Source: an uncultured Paracoccaceae bacterium (GTDB lineage: Bacteria > Pseudomonadota > Alphaproteobacteria > Rhodobacterales > Rhodobacteraceae). Taken from it: a stretch of 64,000 bases of DNA. Of this stretch, positions 40,001 to 49,243 are shown piece after piece (the first letter of the stretch is position 1; every line of letters begins with the position of its first letter). The translations under genes were made by a program, and so were the position numbers. A model generated the notes under the pieces. It made no database searches and was not told the origin of the DNA. It saw nothing but the letters and a program-made list of their open reading frames with translations. The stretch spans positions 248,001-312,000 of the forward strand of contig CANLEQ010000001.1 in assembly GCA_947489705.1 (NCBI GenBank). Reading direction: 5' to 3'.

Positions 40001-40654
40001 ATGATGATGAACATATTCCCCTCTTCGAGGGCCGCGTTGCTCGGTGCGGCCCTGCTCACCGCCGGCCTCGCGGGCGGTGCGGCGCAGGCCCAAAGCGAGA
40101 CCGCGATCGTCGCGGGCGGTTGTTTCTGGTGCGTCGAGGCCGATTTCGAGAAGGTCGCGGGCGTCGGCGACGTGGTCAGCGGTTTCACCGGCGGCACCAC
40201 GCCCGATCCGGTCTATCGCGCCTCGGGCGACCATATCGAGGCCGCGCGCATTCCGTTCGATCCGTCGGAGGTCAGCTATCGCGAACTGATGGACCTCTTC
40301 TTCCGCTCGATCGACCCGCTCGATTCCGGCGGCCAGTTCTGCGACCGGGGTCTGGAATACACCACCGCGATCTTCGTCGGGAACGACGAGCAGCGCGCCG
40401 CCGCCGAAGCCGCCAAGGCTGCCGCCGAGGAAGAGCTGGGACAGGAGATCGTCACCCCGATCGTCGAGGCGACCGAATTCTACCCGGTGGATGCGTATCA
40501 CCAGGATTACTACAAAAGCGACGAGCGCATCGCGTTCTCCACCGTCGGCCTCGGCGTTCCGAAAAGCGTCGCCTACGAGCGCTACCGCGACGGCTGCGGC
40601 CGGGACCAGCGCGTCCGCCAGATCTGGGGCGACGACGCGCCGTTCGTCGACTGA
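40001..40654 (+). CDS. msrA: Peptide-methionine (S)-S-oxide reductase, exported
   Basis: Reduces methionine-S-sulfoxide in proteins. The 217 residues start with a signal peptide (about 1-30, ending GGAAQAQ), so this MsrA should act in the periplasm. The active-site motif GGCFWCVE has the nucleophile at C41, with C44 close by; QFCDRGLEY and YHQDYYK segments support the family, and a further Cys near the C-terminus (DGCGRDQ) can resolve the sulfenic acid. AAGGAGATCC precedes the ATG. No msrB neighbour is present; the reductant for a periplasmic form is not evident here. Confidence 0.94.
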   Translation: MMMNIFPSSRAALLGAALLTAGLAGGAAQAQSETAIVAGGCFWCVEADFEKVAGVGDVVSGFTGGTTPDPVYRASGDHIEAARIPFDPSEVSYRELMDLFFRSIDPLDSGGQFCDRGLEYTTAIFVGNDEQRAAAEAAKAAAEEELGQEIVTPIVEATEFYPVDAYHQDYYKSDERIAFSTVGLGVPKSVAYERYRDGCGRDQRVRQIWGDDAPFVD

Positions 40655-40664
40655 CCGTCCTTTC

Positions 40665-40686
40665 GCCGCCCTCCCCGGGGGGCGGC
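40665..40686. terminator. Hairpin between convergent msrA and thiolase genes
   Basis: GCCGCCC (40665-40671) pairs with GGGCGGC (40680-40686) around an 8-base loop, in the 33-base gap between the two stop codons. No T run on either side. Confidence 0.45.
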
Positions 40687-40687
40687 C

Positions 40688-41848
40688 CTAGCGCACGGCC
40701 TCCAGCACCGAGCAGTAATTGGCGACGCCCGAGCCGCCCATGTTGAAGACGAGGCCCAGCTCCGCACCCTCGGCCTGCATCTCGTCCGCGGTGCCGCAAA
40801 GCTGTCGTGCGGCCAGCACGTGCATCGACACGCCCGTGGCCCCCACCGGATGCCCCTTGGCCTTGAGACCGCCCGAGAGGTTCACCGGGAGCGATCCGCC
40901 CTTCATCACGGTGCCGTCGGCCACCGCTTCGGCGCCGCGGCCCTTCGGCTTCAGGCCCATCGCCTCGTAGATCATCAGCTCGGCGATGGTGAAGCAATCG
41001 TGCACCTCGGCGAAATCCATGTCGTCGATCCCCGCGCCCGCCTGCTCGAACGCCATCCCGAAGGCCCGCGCCGGCCCTTCGAGCGCGGTCATGTCGCGCC
41101 GCGACATCGGCAGGAAATCGTTGACCTGCACGGCCGAGCGGAACGTGACGGCCTGCGGGAACTCCTGCGCGATGTCGGGGCTCACGATGACCATCGCCGC
41201 GGCCCCGTCGGAGATGAGCGAGCAATCCGTCATCCGGAGCGGCGGGGCGATCATCGGGTTCTTCTCGGACACGTTGTTGCAGAAGCTGAAATTGACGGCC
41301 TTCTGAAGATGCGCCAGCGGGTTCGCCATGGCGTTCTCGTGGTTCTTCACCGCGATCCGGGCCAGCGTCTCGGACTGGTCGCCGAAATTCTGGAAATACT
41401 GCCCCGCGATGCGTCCGAAGATCTGCGGAAAGCTGACATCCGATTCCTCCTTCTGGTAGGAGGCGCCCGCCAGTGCCTTGGTGACGCCCGCGGTGTCGAG
41501 CTCGGTCATCTTCTCCGCCCCGATCACCAGCGCGATCCTCGCCGATCCGGCCCGCACCGCGTCGAGCGCGGAATAGATCGCCGCCGATCCCGACGCGCAG
41601 GCATTCTCGCACCGCGTCGCGGGCACGAAGCGCATCGTCTCGTCGAGCGCCAGGACCAGCGACGAGGCGAAGGCGTCGCCCACCATCCCCGAGTTGAAAT
41701 GGCCCAGCCAGATGCCGTCCACATCCGCCGGCGCGACCCCCGCATGGTCGAGCGCCTCCCGCGCGGCGGCGATGATCAGCTCTTCGAATGTCTGCTCGCG
41801 CAGCGCGCCGAACTTCGTGTGGCCCCAGCCGACGATGCAAGGTTCCAT
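40688..41848 (-). CDS. SCP2-type thiolase / acetyl-CoA acetyltransferase-like protein
   Basis: A 386-residue thiolase-superfamily protein. The nucleophile is C84 in CENACASGSAA, and the base His lies in GHPVGATG. It has the HDCF motif (about 283-286) typical of SCP2-thiolases, while the usual C-terminal CGGG cysteine is replaced in NMGGSGVANY. It is therefore likely a SCP2-thiolase acting on a branched or cyclic acyl-CoA rather than a classical acetoacetyl-CoA thiolase; substrate unknown. GGGAGG precedes the ATG at 41848. Divergent from a MaoC-type hydratase gene, which fits an acyl-CoA degradation role. Confidence 0.87.
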   Translation of the reverse strand: MEPCIVGWGHTKFGALREQTFEELIIAAAREALDHAGVAPADVDGIWLGHFNSGMVGDAFASSLVLALDETMRFVPATRCENACASGSAAIYSALDAVRAGSARIALVIGAEKMTELDTAGVTKALAGASYQKEESDVSFPQIFGRIAGQYFQNFGDQSETLARIAVKNHENAMANPLAHLQKAVNFSFCNNVSEKNPMIAPPLRMTDCSLISDGAAAMVIVSPDIAQEFPQAVTFRSAVQVNDFLPMSRRDMTALEGPARAFGMAFEQAGAGIDDMDFAEVHDCFTIAELMIYEAMGLKPKGRGAEAVADGTVMKGGSLPVNLSGGLKAKGHPVGATGVSMHVLAARQLCGTADEMQAEGAELGLVFNMGGSGVANYCSVLEAVR

Positions 41849-41928
41849 GTGATCCTCCCTTTTGCCCCGGCATCCTAGCGCCGGGCGGATCGCCGGGTCA
41901 TCCCATTTCTCGCGCGCCCCGCGCAATG

Positions 41929-41957
41929 TTGACAGGCGCGGTCCCATCCGCCTAGCT
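41929..41957 (+). promoter_or_regulatory. Possible promoter of the MaoC gene
   Basis: TTGACA at 41929-41934 is followed after 17 bases by CTAGCT at 41952-41957, about 65 bases upstream of the MaoC start. The -35 box is perfect and the -10 box weak. Confidence 0.4.
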
Positions 41958-42023
41958 CGGCCCCGTATCCCTGCCGCCGCACCGCCCGGCGGCCATCGGC
42001 ATCGCCAGGAAGGACGCCCGGGA

Positions 42024-42482
42024 ATGTCCGGATTGTATTTCGAGGAATTCCACGTCGGACAGCACTTCCGGCACGAACTCACACGTACCGTGACGGAATC
42101 CGACAACACCATGTTCAGCCTGATGTCGATGAATCCCCAGCCGCTGCATATCGACGCGCATTTCGCCGAAGGCACCGAATGGGGCCAACGGCTCTTTAAC
42201 TCGATGTTTACCTTCGCGATCATGGTGGGGCTCAGCGTCCAGGACACCACGCTGGGCACCACGGCCGGCAATCTCGGCTTCTCCGACGTGCGGTTTCCCG
42301 CCCCCGTCTTTCACGGCGACACGCTCCGGGCCGAGACGCGCATCCTTTCACTGCGCGAAAGCCGCTCGCGACCGAACCAGGGCCTCGTGGAATTCGAGCA
42401 TACCTGCCTCAAGCAGGACGATACCGTCGTGGCACGGTGCGTCCGGACGGCCCTGATGCTGAAGCGGCCCGCCGATAGCTGA
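42024..42482 (+). CDS. MaoC-family acyl-CoA hydratase
   Basis: A 152-residue single hot-dog protein. The hydratase-2-like motif is visible as SMNPQPLHIDAHFAEGTEWG, with the conserved His in PLHID, after TRTVTESDNTMFS. A RVAPPVFHGDTL-like segment (FPAPVFHGDTLRAETR) is also typical. Expected to hydrate an enoyl-CoA; specificity unknown and a mesaconyl-type activity cannot be excluded. AAGGACG lies about 10 bases upstream of the ATG. Divergent from the SCP2-type thiolase gene. Confidence 0.88.
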   Translation: MSGLYFEEFHVGQHFRHELTRTVTESDNTMFSLMSMNPQPLHIDAHFAEGTEWGQRLFNSMFTFAIMVGLSVQDTTLGTTAGNLGFSDVRFPAPVFHGDTLRAETRILSLRESRSRPNQGLVEFEHTCLKQDDTVVARCVRTALMLKRPADS

Positions 42483-42502
42483 AAGGTCCGCATCGGCCCT
42501 TA

Positions 42503-42522
42503 TGTTTCGCGCGCGAAACATC
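42503..42522. promoter_or_regulatory. Perfect 20-bp palindrome with parS-like arms
   Basis: ATGTTTCGCGCGCGAAACAT reads the same on both strands. Its TGTTTC and GAAACA arms equal those of parS, but the centre is six bases instead of four. It lies 20 bases after the MaoC stop and 95 bases before the sugar dehydrogenase start. There is no T run, so a transcription factor operator or an unusual ParB-related site is more likely than a terminator. Confidence 0.55.
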
Positions 42523-42617
42523 TCGCGCCCTCCGCCCGGCATCGAAGCCGCGCGGGGAACCATCGCGCAGGGCTCAGGTTCTCGCTTGAGGAGTCCAACG
42601 ACCACCGGAGAATCGTC

Positions 42618-43919
42618 ATGCGTTCGACCGCCCTTCTTCTGACCACCGCCATGGCGTTTCCGCACATGGCCCTTGCCCAGGCCGGCGCCGGCAGCAGCGA
42701 CCCCGCCGCCGACGAGGATCGCGGCCGCCAGGGCGTGGAGATCGTCGGCCACGTGATCAAGCCCGTGCCGCTCGACTGGAGCGAGGAGCGCATGGGCAAC
42801 CTCGCCCTGCCCGAAGGTTTCGCGATCGACGTCTTCGCCCGCGACCTCGACAATCCGCGCATGATCGACGTCGCCGAGGACGGTACCGTCTACATCACGC
42901 AGCGCACGCCCGGGAACCTGCTGATGCTACGCGACACCGACGACGACGGCACGGCGGACGACCAGCAGATCGTCGCCAAGAAGGAAAGCCTGCACGGGAT
43001 CGAGATCGCGGGCAACGACATCTATCTCATGACCGTCAACGAGGTCTTCCACGCCACCCGCAACGACGACGGCACGCTGGGCGAACTCGAGATGATCGCC
43101 GACGACTTCCCCGAAGGCGGCCAGCACCCGAACCGGATGCTGGTGATGGGGCCCGACGACAAGCTCTACATCTCGGTCGGATCGACCTGCAACGCCTGCG
43201 GCGAAACCAACGAGGAAAACGCGACGATCGTCTCGATGAATACCGACGGGTCGGAGCGCACGATCTTCGCCTCGGGCCTCAGGAACACGATCGGCTACGG
43301 GTTCGAGCCCGATGGCGGAGAGCTCTACGGCTTCGATCATGGCATCGACTGGCTCGGCGACAACGAGCAGCACGAGGAATTCAACCACCTGACCGAAGGC
43401 GAGCGGTATGGCTGGCCCTATGTCTACGCGATGTCGCGCTTCAACCCGCAGGACGTGCCGCCCGATTCCTCGTTCAGCGAATATGCCGAAGGCAGCGTGG
43501 AGCCCATCGGGCTGCACACGCCGCATGCCGCGCCGATGCAGATGACCTTCTATACCGGCGACGCCTTCCCCGAGGAATACCGGGGCGACGCCTTCATCGC
43601 GATGCGTGGATCGTGGAACCGCAACCCGCCCTCGGGCTACGAGGTGCTGCGCGTCGATTTCGAGGATGGCGAGTCCGTCGCCATGGTGCCGTTCCTGACC
43701 GGATTCCTCATGCAGGACGACGAGAGCCCGACCGGCTGGGGCAATATGGGCCGTCTCGCGGGGCTCGCGCAGGGACCCGACGGCGCGCTCTTCCTTTCCG
43801 ACGATACCGGTGGCGTCGTCTACCGTATCCACTACGAAGGCGAGGACGCGCCGGACCGCGCGGCGCCGGAATTCACCAATGCCGACGACACGTCGCTGAA
43901 TGTCGGGCTGGTCGACTGA
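42618..43919 (+). CDS. PQQ-dependent sugar dehydrogenase-like beta-propeller, exported
   Basis: A 433-residue protein related to soluble PQQ glucose/aldose dehydrogenases (sGDH/Asd family). The signal peptide ends near ALAQ (residue 21). Propeller repeats include GFAIDVFARDLDNPRMIDVAEDG (core LDNPRMI), LHGIEIAGNDIYL, PNRMLVMGPDDKLYISVGSTCN, SGLRNTIGYGFEP and a late GRLAGLAQGPDGALFLSDD. The His and Arg in the GLRN and HGID segments match cofactor-site positions of the family. No other PQQ gene is adjacent. Substrate unknown. A 20-bp palindrome lies upstream and a terminator follows. Confidence 0.85.
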   Translation: MRSTALLLTTAMAFPHMALAQAGAGSSDPAADEDRGRQGVEIVGHVIKPVPLDWSEERMGNLALPEGFAIDVFARDLDNPRMIDVAEDGTVYITQRTPGNLLMLRDTDDDGTADDQQIVAKKESLHGIEIAGNDIYLMTVNEVFHATRNDDGTLGELEMIADDFPEGGQHPNRMLVMGPDDKLYISVGSTCNACGETNEENATIVSMNTDGSERTIFASGLRNTIGYGFEPDGGELYGFDHGIDWLGDNEQHEEFNHLTEGERYGWPYVYAMSRFNPQDVPPDSSFSEYAEGSVEPIGLHTPHAAPMQMTFYTGDAFPEEYRGDAFIAMRGSWNRNPPSGYEVLRVDFEDGESVAMVPFLTGFLMQDDESPTGWGNMGRLAGLAQGPDGALFLSDDTGGVVYRIHYEGEDAPDRAAPEFTNADDTSLNVGLVD

Positions 43920-43931
43920 ACCCGGCAGAAG

Positions 43932-43955
43932 GGGGCGCGGGAGTGGCGCCCCTTT
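43932..43955 (+). terminator. Intrinsic terminator after the sugar dehydrogenase gene
   Basis: GGGGCGC (43932-43938) pairs with GCGCCCC (43946-43952) around a 7-base loop, followed by TTT, 12 bases after the stop codon. Confidence 0.65.
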
Positions 43956-44031
43956 CATCCACAGGAAACCGCCTTTAGACGCCGCGCGGCATTCGATAGA
44001 CTGATCCCGATTTCCCGAGGGATCCCGTGCC

Positions 44032-46692
44032 ATGAATGTCGCCAACGCCGCCGTGACGCCGATGATGGAGCAATATCTCGGCATCAAGGCCGGCCATGCG
44101 GATGCGCTGCTCTTCTACCGGATGGGCGATTTCTACGAGCTCTTCTTCGACGATGCCGTTGCCGCGGCGGCGGCGCTCGACATCGCGCTCACGAAACGCG
44201 GCAAGCACCAGGGCGACGATATTCCGATGTGCGGCGTGCCGGTGCATGCCTCCGAAGCGTATCTACTCACGCTCATCCGCAAGGGCTTTCGCGTGGCCGT
44301 CTGCGAGCAGACCGAGGATCCCGCCGAGGCGAAGAAACGCGGCTCGAAATCCGTGGTGCGCCGCGAGGTGGTGCGCCTCGTCACCCCCGGCACGCTGACC
44401 GAGGAATCGCTGCTCGACGCACGGCGGCACAATTACCTCGCCGCCTTCGCCGAGCTACGGGGCGAGGGCGCCGTGGCCTGGGTCGACATCTCGACGGGCG
44501 AGCTGGCGGTGACGCCCTGCCCGCCCGTTCGCCTCGGGCCGGAACTCGCCCGCCTCGCGCCCCGCGAGGTCCTGCTGAGCGAAACCCACGACGCGGCCCG
44601 CGCGCAGGTCGTGACCGATGCGGGCGCGCATCTGACCCCGCTCTCGCGCGGCTCCTTCGACAGTACGAGCGGCGAGAAACGGCTCTGCGCATTGTTTCAC
44701 GTGAGCACGCTCGACGCGTTCGGCTCGTTCGGGCGGGCCGAGATCTCGGCGATGGCGGCGCTGGTCGACTATCTCGAGATCACACAGAAGGGAAAGCTGC
44801 CGCTTCTGCGTCCGCCGCGCCGCGAAGAGACCGGCGCCACGATGCAGATCGACGCCGCGACGCGCCGCAACCTCGAACTGACGCGGAGTCTCTCGGGCGG
44901 CCGCGAGGGTGCGCTTCTGGCCGCGATCGACCGGACCGTGACCTCGGGCGGCGGGCGGCTTCTGGAACGGCGGCTGACCTCGCCGTCACGCGATGCGGAC
45001 CTGATCCGCGCACGCCACGACGGGGTGGCGTTTTTCGTCGATGACGCGACCTTTCGCGAGCGGGTGCGCGAGATGTTGCGCCGCACGCCCGACATGGACC
45101 GGGCGCTGTCGCGCATCGCGCTCGACCGCGGCAGTCCGCGGGATCTCGCCGCGATCCGCGACGGGCTGGGCCGGGCCGCCGACCTTGCCGGATTGCAGGG
45201 CGCCGATGCGTTGCCGCAGCTTCTGGGCGCGGCCTTCCGGACGCTCGACGGTCACGAAGACATTCTCGCGCGGCTCGACGAGGCGCTGGTGGCCGAACCG
45301 CCCGTTCTGGCACGCGACGGCGGGTTCATCGCGCCCGGCTTCGACGAGGAGCTCGACGAGGCGCGCAGCCTGCGCGACGAGGGGCGCGGCGTGATCGCGG
45401 CCATGCAGGCAGAGTATGCCGAGGAGGCCGGCATTCCCGGCCTCAAGATCAAGCACAACAACGTTCTGGGCTATTTCATCGAGACGACGGCGACCCACGC
45501 GAAGAAGATGCTGGCAGAGCCCCTGTCGCAGACCTTCATCCACCGCCAGACGACCGCCAGCGCCGTGCGTTTCACCACCGTTCCGCTGAGCGAGTTGGAA
45601 ACGCGGATCCTCAACGCGCGCGACCGGGCGCTGGAGATCGAACGGCGGCTCTTCGCGACGCTTTGCGGCGCGATCCTCGACCATGCGGGTGGCGTCGGCG
45701 ACGCGGCGCGGGCGCTGTCGGAGATCGACCTGACCGCGGCGTTGGCCGATCTGGCGGTCGACGAGGGCTGGGTTCGCCCGCAGATCGAGGAAGGGCGTGC
45801 CTTCGAGATCGAGAACGGACGTCATCCGGTGGTGGAGCAGGCCCTGCGCGCGCAGGGCGCGGGGCCGTTCGTCGCCAACGATTGCAAGCTTTCGGACGGG
45901 GCCGACAAGGCGGCCCTCTGGCTGCTGACGGGGCCGAACATGGCCGGCAAATCGACCTTCCTGCGCCAGAACGCGGTGATTGCGCTGCTGGCGCAGATGG
46001 GGGCGTTCGTGCCGGCGACGCGCGCGCGGATCGGCCTCGTCAGCCAGCTTTTCAGCCGGGTGGGCGCGGCCGACGATCTGGCGCGCGGACGCTCGACCTT
46101 CATGGTCGAGATGGTCGAGACGGCGGCGATCCTGAACCAGGCCGACGAGAACGCGCTGGTCATCCTCGACGAGATCGGGCGCGGCACGGCGACCTATGAC
46201 GGGCTGAGCATCGCCTGGGCCACGCTCGAACACCTGCACGAGGCCAATCGCTGTCGCGCGCTCTTTGCCACCCATTACCACGAGATGACGCGGCTGTCGG
46301 ACCGGCTCGAGGGGGTGCGCAACGCCACCATGGCGGTGAAGGAATGGGAGGGCGAGGTGATCTTCCTGCACGAGGTGCGGCAGGGCTCGGCCGACCGCTC
46401 CTACGGGGTGCAGGTGGCCAAGCTCGCCGGGTTGCCGTCTTCGGTCGTGGCACGGGCCCGCGACGTGCTGGCCGCGCTCGAGAAGGGCGAGGCGGAGGGC
46501 AAGAAGACGACGCTGATCGACGATCTGCCGCTCTTCTCGATGGCCGCGACACCCCCTGCCCCGAAGACAGAGCCGCACGACCCCGCGGCCGCGCGGCTGG
46601 CCGGGATTCATCCCGACGAACTCAGCCCGCGCGAGGCGCTCGATCTCATCTACGAGCTCAAGACCCTCGCGCAGGGCACCGTGGACCGCTGA
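44032..46692 (+). CDS. mutS: DNA mismatch repair ATPase MutS
   Basis: Recognises base mispairs and small loops and starts repair. The 886 residues carry the mismatch-reading motif [11 protein letters not shown] near the N-terminus, connector and lever domains, and the ABC-type ATPase with Walker [10 protein letters not shown] near residue 634, signature STFMVEM, Walker [11 protein letters not shown] and the FATHYHEM segment. Full length for MutS1. A stretch near 44693-44708 that encodes LFHVST resembles the left half of a parS site. It converges on grpE with a 16-base gap. No mutL in the window. Confidence 0.98.
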   Translation: MNVANAAVTPMMEQYLGIKAGHADALLFYRMGDFYELFFDDAVAAAAALDIALTKRGKHQGDDIPMCGVPVHASEAYLLTLIRKGFRVAVCEQTEDPAEAKKRGSKSVVRREVVRLVTPGTLTEESLLDARRHNYLAAFAELRGEGAVAWVDISTGELAVTPCPPVRLGPELARLAPREVLLSETHDAARAQVVTDAGAHLTPLSRGSFDSTSGEKRLCALFHVSTLDAFGSFGRAEISAMAALVDYLEITQKGKLPLLRPPRREETGATMQIDAATRRNLELTRSLSGGREGALLAAIDRTVTSGGGRLLERRLTSPSRDADLIRARHDGVAFFVDDATFRERVREMLRRTPDMDRALSRIALDRGSPRDLAAIRDGLGRAADLAGLQGADALPQLLGAAFRTLDGHEDILARLDEALVAEPPVLARDGGFIAPGFDEELDEARSLRDEGRGVIAAMQAEYAEEAGIPGLKIKHNNVLGYFIETTATHAKKMLAEPLSQTFIHRQTTASAVRFTTVPLSELETRILNARDRALEIERRLFATLCGAILDHAGGVGDAARALSEIDLTAALADLAVDEGWVRPQIEEGRAFEIENGRHPVVEQALRAQGAGPFVANDCKLSDGADKAALWLLTGPNMAGKSTFLRQNAVIALLAQMGAFVPATRARIGLVSQLFSRVGAADDLARGRSTFMVEMVETAAILNQADENALVILDEIGRGTATYDGLSIAWATLEHLHEANRCRALFATHYHEMTRLSDRLEGVRNATMAVKEWEGEVIFLHEVRQGSADRSYGVQVAKLAGLPSSVVARARDVLAALEKGEAEGKKTTLIDDLPLFSMAATPPAPKTEPHDPAAARLAGIHPDELSPREALDLIYELKTLAQGTVDR

Positions 46693-46708
46693 GCCGGGGC
46701 GGCTCGGG

Positions 46709-47371
46709 TCAGGATTTCGGAGTGGAGCTTACGCCCACCTGCGCCGCGCGCAGAAGGCGGTCATGCAGCATGAAGCCGTCGCCCATCACCTGGATGATGT
46801 CGCCCGCCTTGGTGTCGGGCACCGGCGCCTCGAACATCGCCTCGTGGTGGTTGGGGTCGAAGCGGTCGCCCAGGGCGGGCGTGATGATGCGGATGCCGTG
46901 CTTTTCGAACACGTTGGTCAGCTCGCGCAGGGTAAGCTCGATCCCTTCGATCAGGGCGGCATTGGCCTCGCGCTGATCCTCGGCGATGGAGTCGACCGCC
47001 CGCTTGAGGTTGTCGTAGACCGGCAGCATGTCGCGGCTGAGCTTGGAGCCGCCGTAATTCTCGGCCTCGCGGCGGTCGCGGTCGGACCGCTTGCGCGCAT
47101 TCTCGGCCTCGGCCAGCGCCCGCACGAACCGGTCGCGGAAATCGTCGCGCTCGGCGCGCAGCGCTTCGAGCTCGGCCGCGATGCCGTCATCCTCCTCGAC
47201 GATCGGAGGCTCTTCCGGGCCGGCGGGGCCGTCGCCGGGATTGTCGAGGTCGACCGTCTCGTCGGCGCTGGCCGCACGGGGCTTGCGGCGCACCTTGTCG
47301 GCCTCCGACGTATCCCCCTTCAACATGTCTTCGATCGCGGCTTCGATGTCGCTTTCGTTCTCTTTCGCCAT
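46709..47371 (-). CDS. grpE: Nucleotide exchange factor GrpE
   Basis: Releases ADP from DnaK. The 220-residue protein has an acidic, low-complexity N-terminal ~65 residues, a long helix (about 70-130, including LRDRFVRALAEAENARKRSD-type heptads), and the C-terminal beta domain with HGIRIITPALGDRFDPNHHEAMF (core FDPNHHEAM). It follows hrcA by 12 bases on the minus strand, forming the usual hrcA-grpE unit, apart from dnaK-dnaJ. The ATG at 47371 is conserved. Confidence 0.96.
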   Translation of the reverse strand: MAKENESDIEAAIEDMLKGDTSEADKVRRKPRAASADETVDLDNPGDGPAGPEEPPIVEEDDGIAAELEALRAERDDFRDRFVRALAEAENARKRSDRDRREAENYGGSKLSRDMLPVYDNLKRAVDSIAEDQREANAALIEGIELTLRELTNVFEKHGIRIITPALGDRFDPNHHEAMFEAPVPDTKAGDIIQVMGDGFMLHDRLLRAAQVGVSSTPKS

Positions 47372-47383
47372 AAACTCACCTAG

Positions 47384-48454
47384 CTAGCGTGGGCCCGACA
47401 GCAATCTGCCGATCATTTGTGCCGTGTAGTCGACGATCGGCACGATCCGTCCGTAATTCAGCCGCGTGGGCCCGATCACGCCGACCGCGCCGATGATCCT
47501 ACGGTCAGCGTTCATATAAGGAGAGACCACCAAAGAGGAACCCGAAAGTGAAAAAAGCTTGTTCTCGGCGCCGATGAAAATGCGCACGCCCGCGCCCTCG
47601 TCGGCCAGTTCCAGAAACTCGGCGATGTCGCGCTTGCGTTCGAGATCGTCGAAGAGCGTCCGGATCCGGTCGAGATCCTCCGCATTGCCCTCGAGCAGGT
47701 TGGCGCGGCCCCGCACGATCAGCCGTTCGTTCGGCTCGCCGTCATGGGCCCAGACAGCGATGCCGGATTCCACCAGGGCGCTGGCTAGCTCGTCGAGGTC
47801 GCGGCGATGTTTCACGATCTCGTCGGCCACGCCCCGGCGCAGTTCCGACAGAGTGCGCCCCTGGGCGATCGCGTTGAGGAAATTGGCCGCCTCGCGCATC
47901 GACGAGGGCGTCTGGCCGGGCGGCGGCGCGAAGACGCGGTTCTCGACATGGCCGTCCTCGAAGACCAGCACGACCAGCGCGCGATCGGGCCCGAGCGAGA
48001 CGAACTCGATATGCTTGATCGGCGCCTCGTGCTTCGGCGCGAGAACGAGGCTCGCCCCTTGCGTGGCGCCAGACAATGCGAGCCCGACCCGGTCGAGGAT
48101 CGTGGTGACGTCGCGTTCGTTGGTCCCCAGCGTCCGGTCGATGGCCGCGCGGTCGTCCTCGGTCGGATCGCCCACCTCGAGCAGGCCGTCGACGAACATC
48201 CTGAGGCCCAGATGCGTGGGCATGCGGCCGGCCGAGGTGTGGGGCGCGTTCAGCAGCCCCATGAATTCGAGGTCCTGCATGACGTTGCGGATGGTCGCCG
48301 CGCTGATCTTTTCGCTCATCGAGCGGCTGAGCGTCCGCGATCCCACCGGGTCGCCGGAGGCGAGATATTCCTCGACCACCCGCCGAAAGACCTCGCGCGT
48401 GCGGTCGTTCATTTCGGCCATGATCGAATGTCGGTCTGCGTTCTCATTGCTCAT
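47384..48454 (-). CDS. hrcA: Heat-inducible transcription repressor HrcA
   Basis: Represses groE-type operons by binding the CIRCE repeat. The 356 residues show the N-terminal winged helix with VVEEYLASGDPVGSRTLS and SAATIRNVMQDLEFMGLL, and the conserved PHTSAGRMPTH. The start at 48454 (MSNENADRH) was chosen; a second ATG at 48421 is possible and neither has a strong ribosome site. No CIRCE repeat was found in the window, so its targets (likely groESL) lie elsewhere. Divergent from rph with 78 bases between. Confidence 0.95.
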   Translation of the reverse strand: MSNENADRHSIMAEMNDRTREVFRRVVEEYLASGDPVGSRTLSRSMSEKISAATIRNVMQDLEFMGLLNAPHTSAGRMPTHLGLRMFVDGLLEVGDPTEDDRAAIDRTLGTNERDVTTILDRVGLALSGATQGASLVLAPKHEAPIKHIEFVSLGPDRALVVLVFEDGHVENRVFAPPPGQTPSSMREAANFLNAIAQGRTLSELRRGVADEIVKHRRDLDELASALVESGIAVWAHDGEPNERLIVRGRANLLEGNAEDLDRIRTLFDDLERKRDIAEFLELADEGAGVRIFIGAENKLFSLSGSSLVVSPYMNADRRIIGAVGVIGPTRLNYGRIVPIVDYTAQMIGRLLSGPR

Positions 48455-48532
48455 CTTTGCCGACGGTATCAGCCTTGCACACGGATTGCACCGGTGCCAA
48501 ATCAACGCCAACGATAAAATGAAGGATACGAC

Positions 48533-49243
48533 ATGCGCCCCTCCGGCAGAGATCTAGACACGATGCGCCCGATTTCCATCGAGACGGACGTGACGCGCCA
48601 TGCCGAGGGGTCGTGCCTGATCCGGTGCGGCGATACGCATGTCCTCTGCACCGCGTCGCTGGAGGAGCGCGTGCCGCCCTTCCTGCGCAATACCGGGCAA
48701 GGCTGGGTCACGGCGGAATACGGGATGCTGCCCCGCGCCACCCATACCCGCATGAACCGCGAGGCCAAGCGCGGCCAGTCGGGCCGCACGCAGGAGATCC
48801 AGCGCCTGATCGGGCGGTCCTTGCGCGCCTGCGTCGACCGCAACGCGATGGGCGAACGGCAGATCACCGTCGATTGCGACGTGATCCAGGCCGATGGCGG
48901 CACCCGCTGCGCGTCGATCACCGGCGGGTGGGTCGCGCTGCGCCTTGCGGTGAACAAGCTGATGAAGGCCGGAGACATCGTCACCGATCCGCTGACCGAC
49001 CACGTGGCCGCGGTGAGCTGCGGGATCTATGCGGGCCAGATGGTGCTCGACCTCGACTATCCCGAGGACAGCGAGGCAGGCGTCGACGGCAACTTCGTCC
49101 TGACGGGCAGCGGCCGGATGATCGAGCTTCAGATGAGCGCCGAGGGCGCCACCTTCACCCGCGACCAGATGAACGGCCTCGTCGATCTCGCCGAGAAAGG
49201 CGTCGGCACGCTGGTCGATGCACAGAAGAAGGCGATCGCCTGA
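48533..49243 (+). CDS. rph: Ribonuclease PH
   Basis: Phosphorolytic 3'-5' exonuclease that trims tRNA ends. The 236 residues begin [14 protein letters not shown] and include [19 protein letters not shown] and [14 protein letters not shown], with phosphate-binding Arg residues in [15 protein letters not shown]. Full length and conserved to the end. The rdgB ATG overlaps its TGA, and hemW follows, giving a coupled rph-rdgB-hemW unit. hrcA-rph divergence is common in this class. Confidence 0.97.
   Translation: MRPSGRDLDTMRPISIETDVTRHAEGSCLIRCGDTHVLCTASLEERVPPFLRNTGQGWVTAEYGMLPRATHTRMNREAKRGQSGRTQEIQRLIGRSLRACVDRNAMGERQITVDCDVIQADGGTRCASITGGWVALRLAVNKLMKAGDIVTDPLTDHVAAVSCGIYAGQMVLDLDYPEDSEAGVDGNFVLTGSGRMIELQMSAEGATFTRDQMNGLVDLAEKGVGTLVDAQKKAIA

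Noticed and set aside
43297-43309. T-loop-like GGGTTCGAGCCCG
   Set aside because: Lies inside the sugar dehydrogenase coding sequence and no cloverleaf forms.
48455-48532. Possible CIRCE operator at hrcA
   Set aside because: No TTAGCACTC-N9-GAGTGCTAA repeat is present in the intergenic region.
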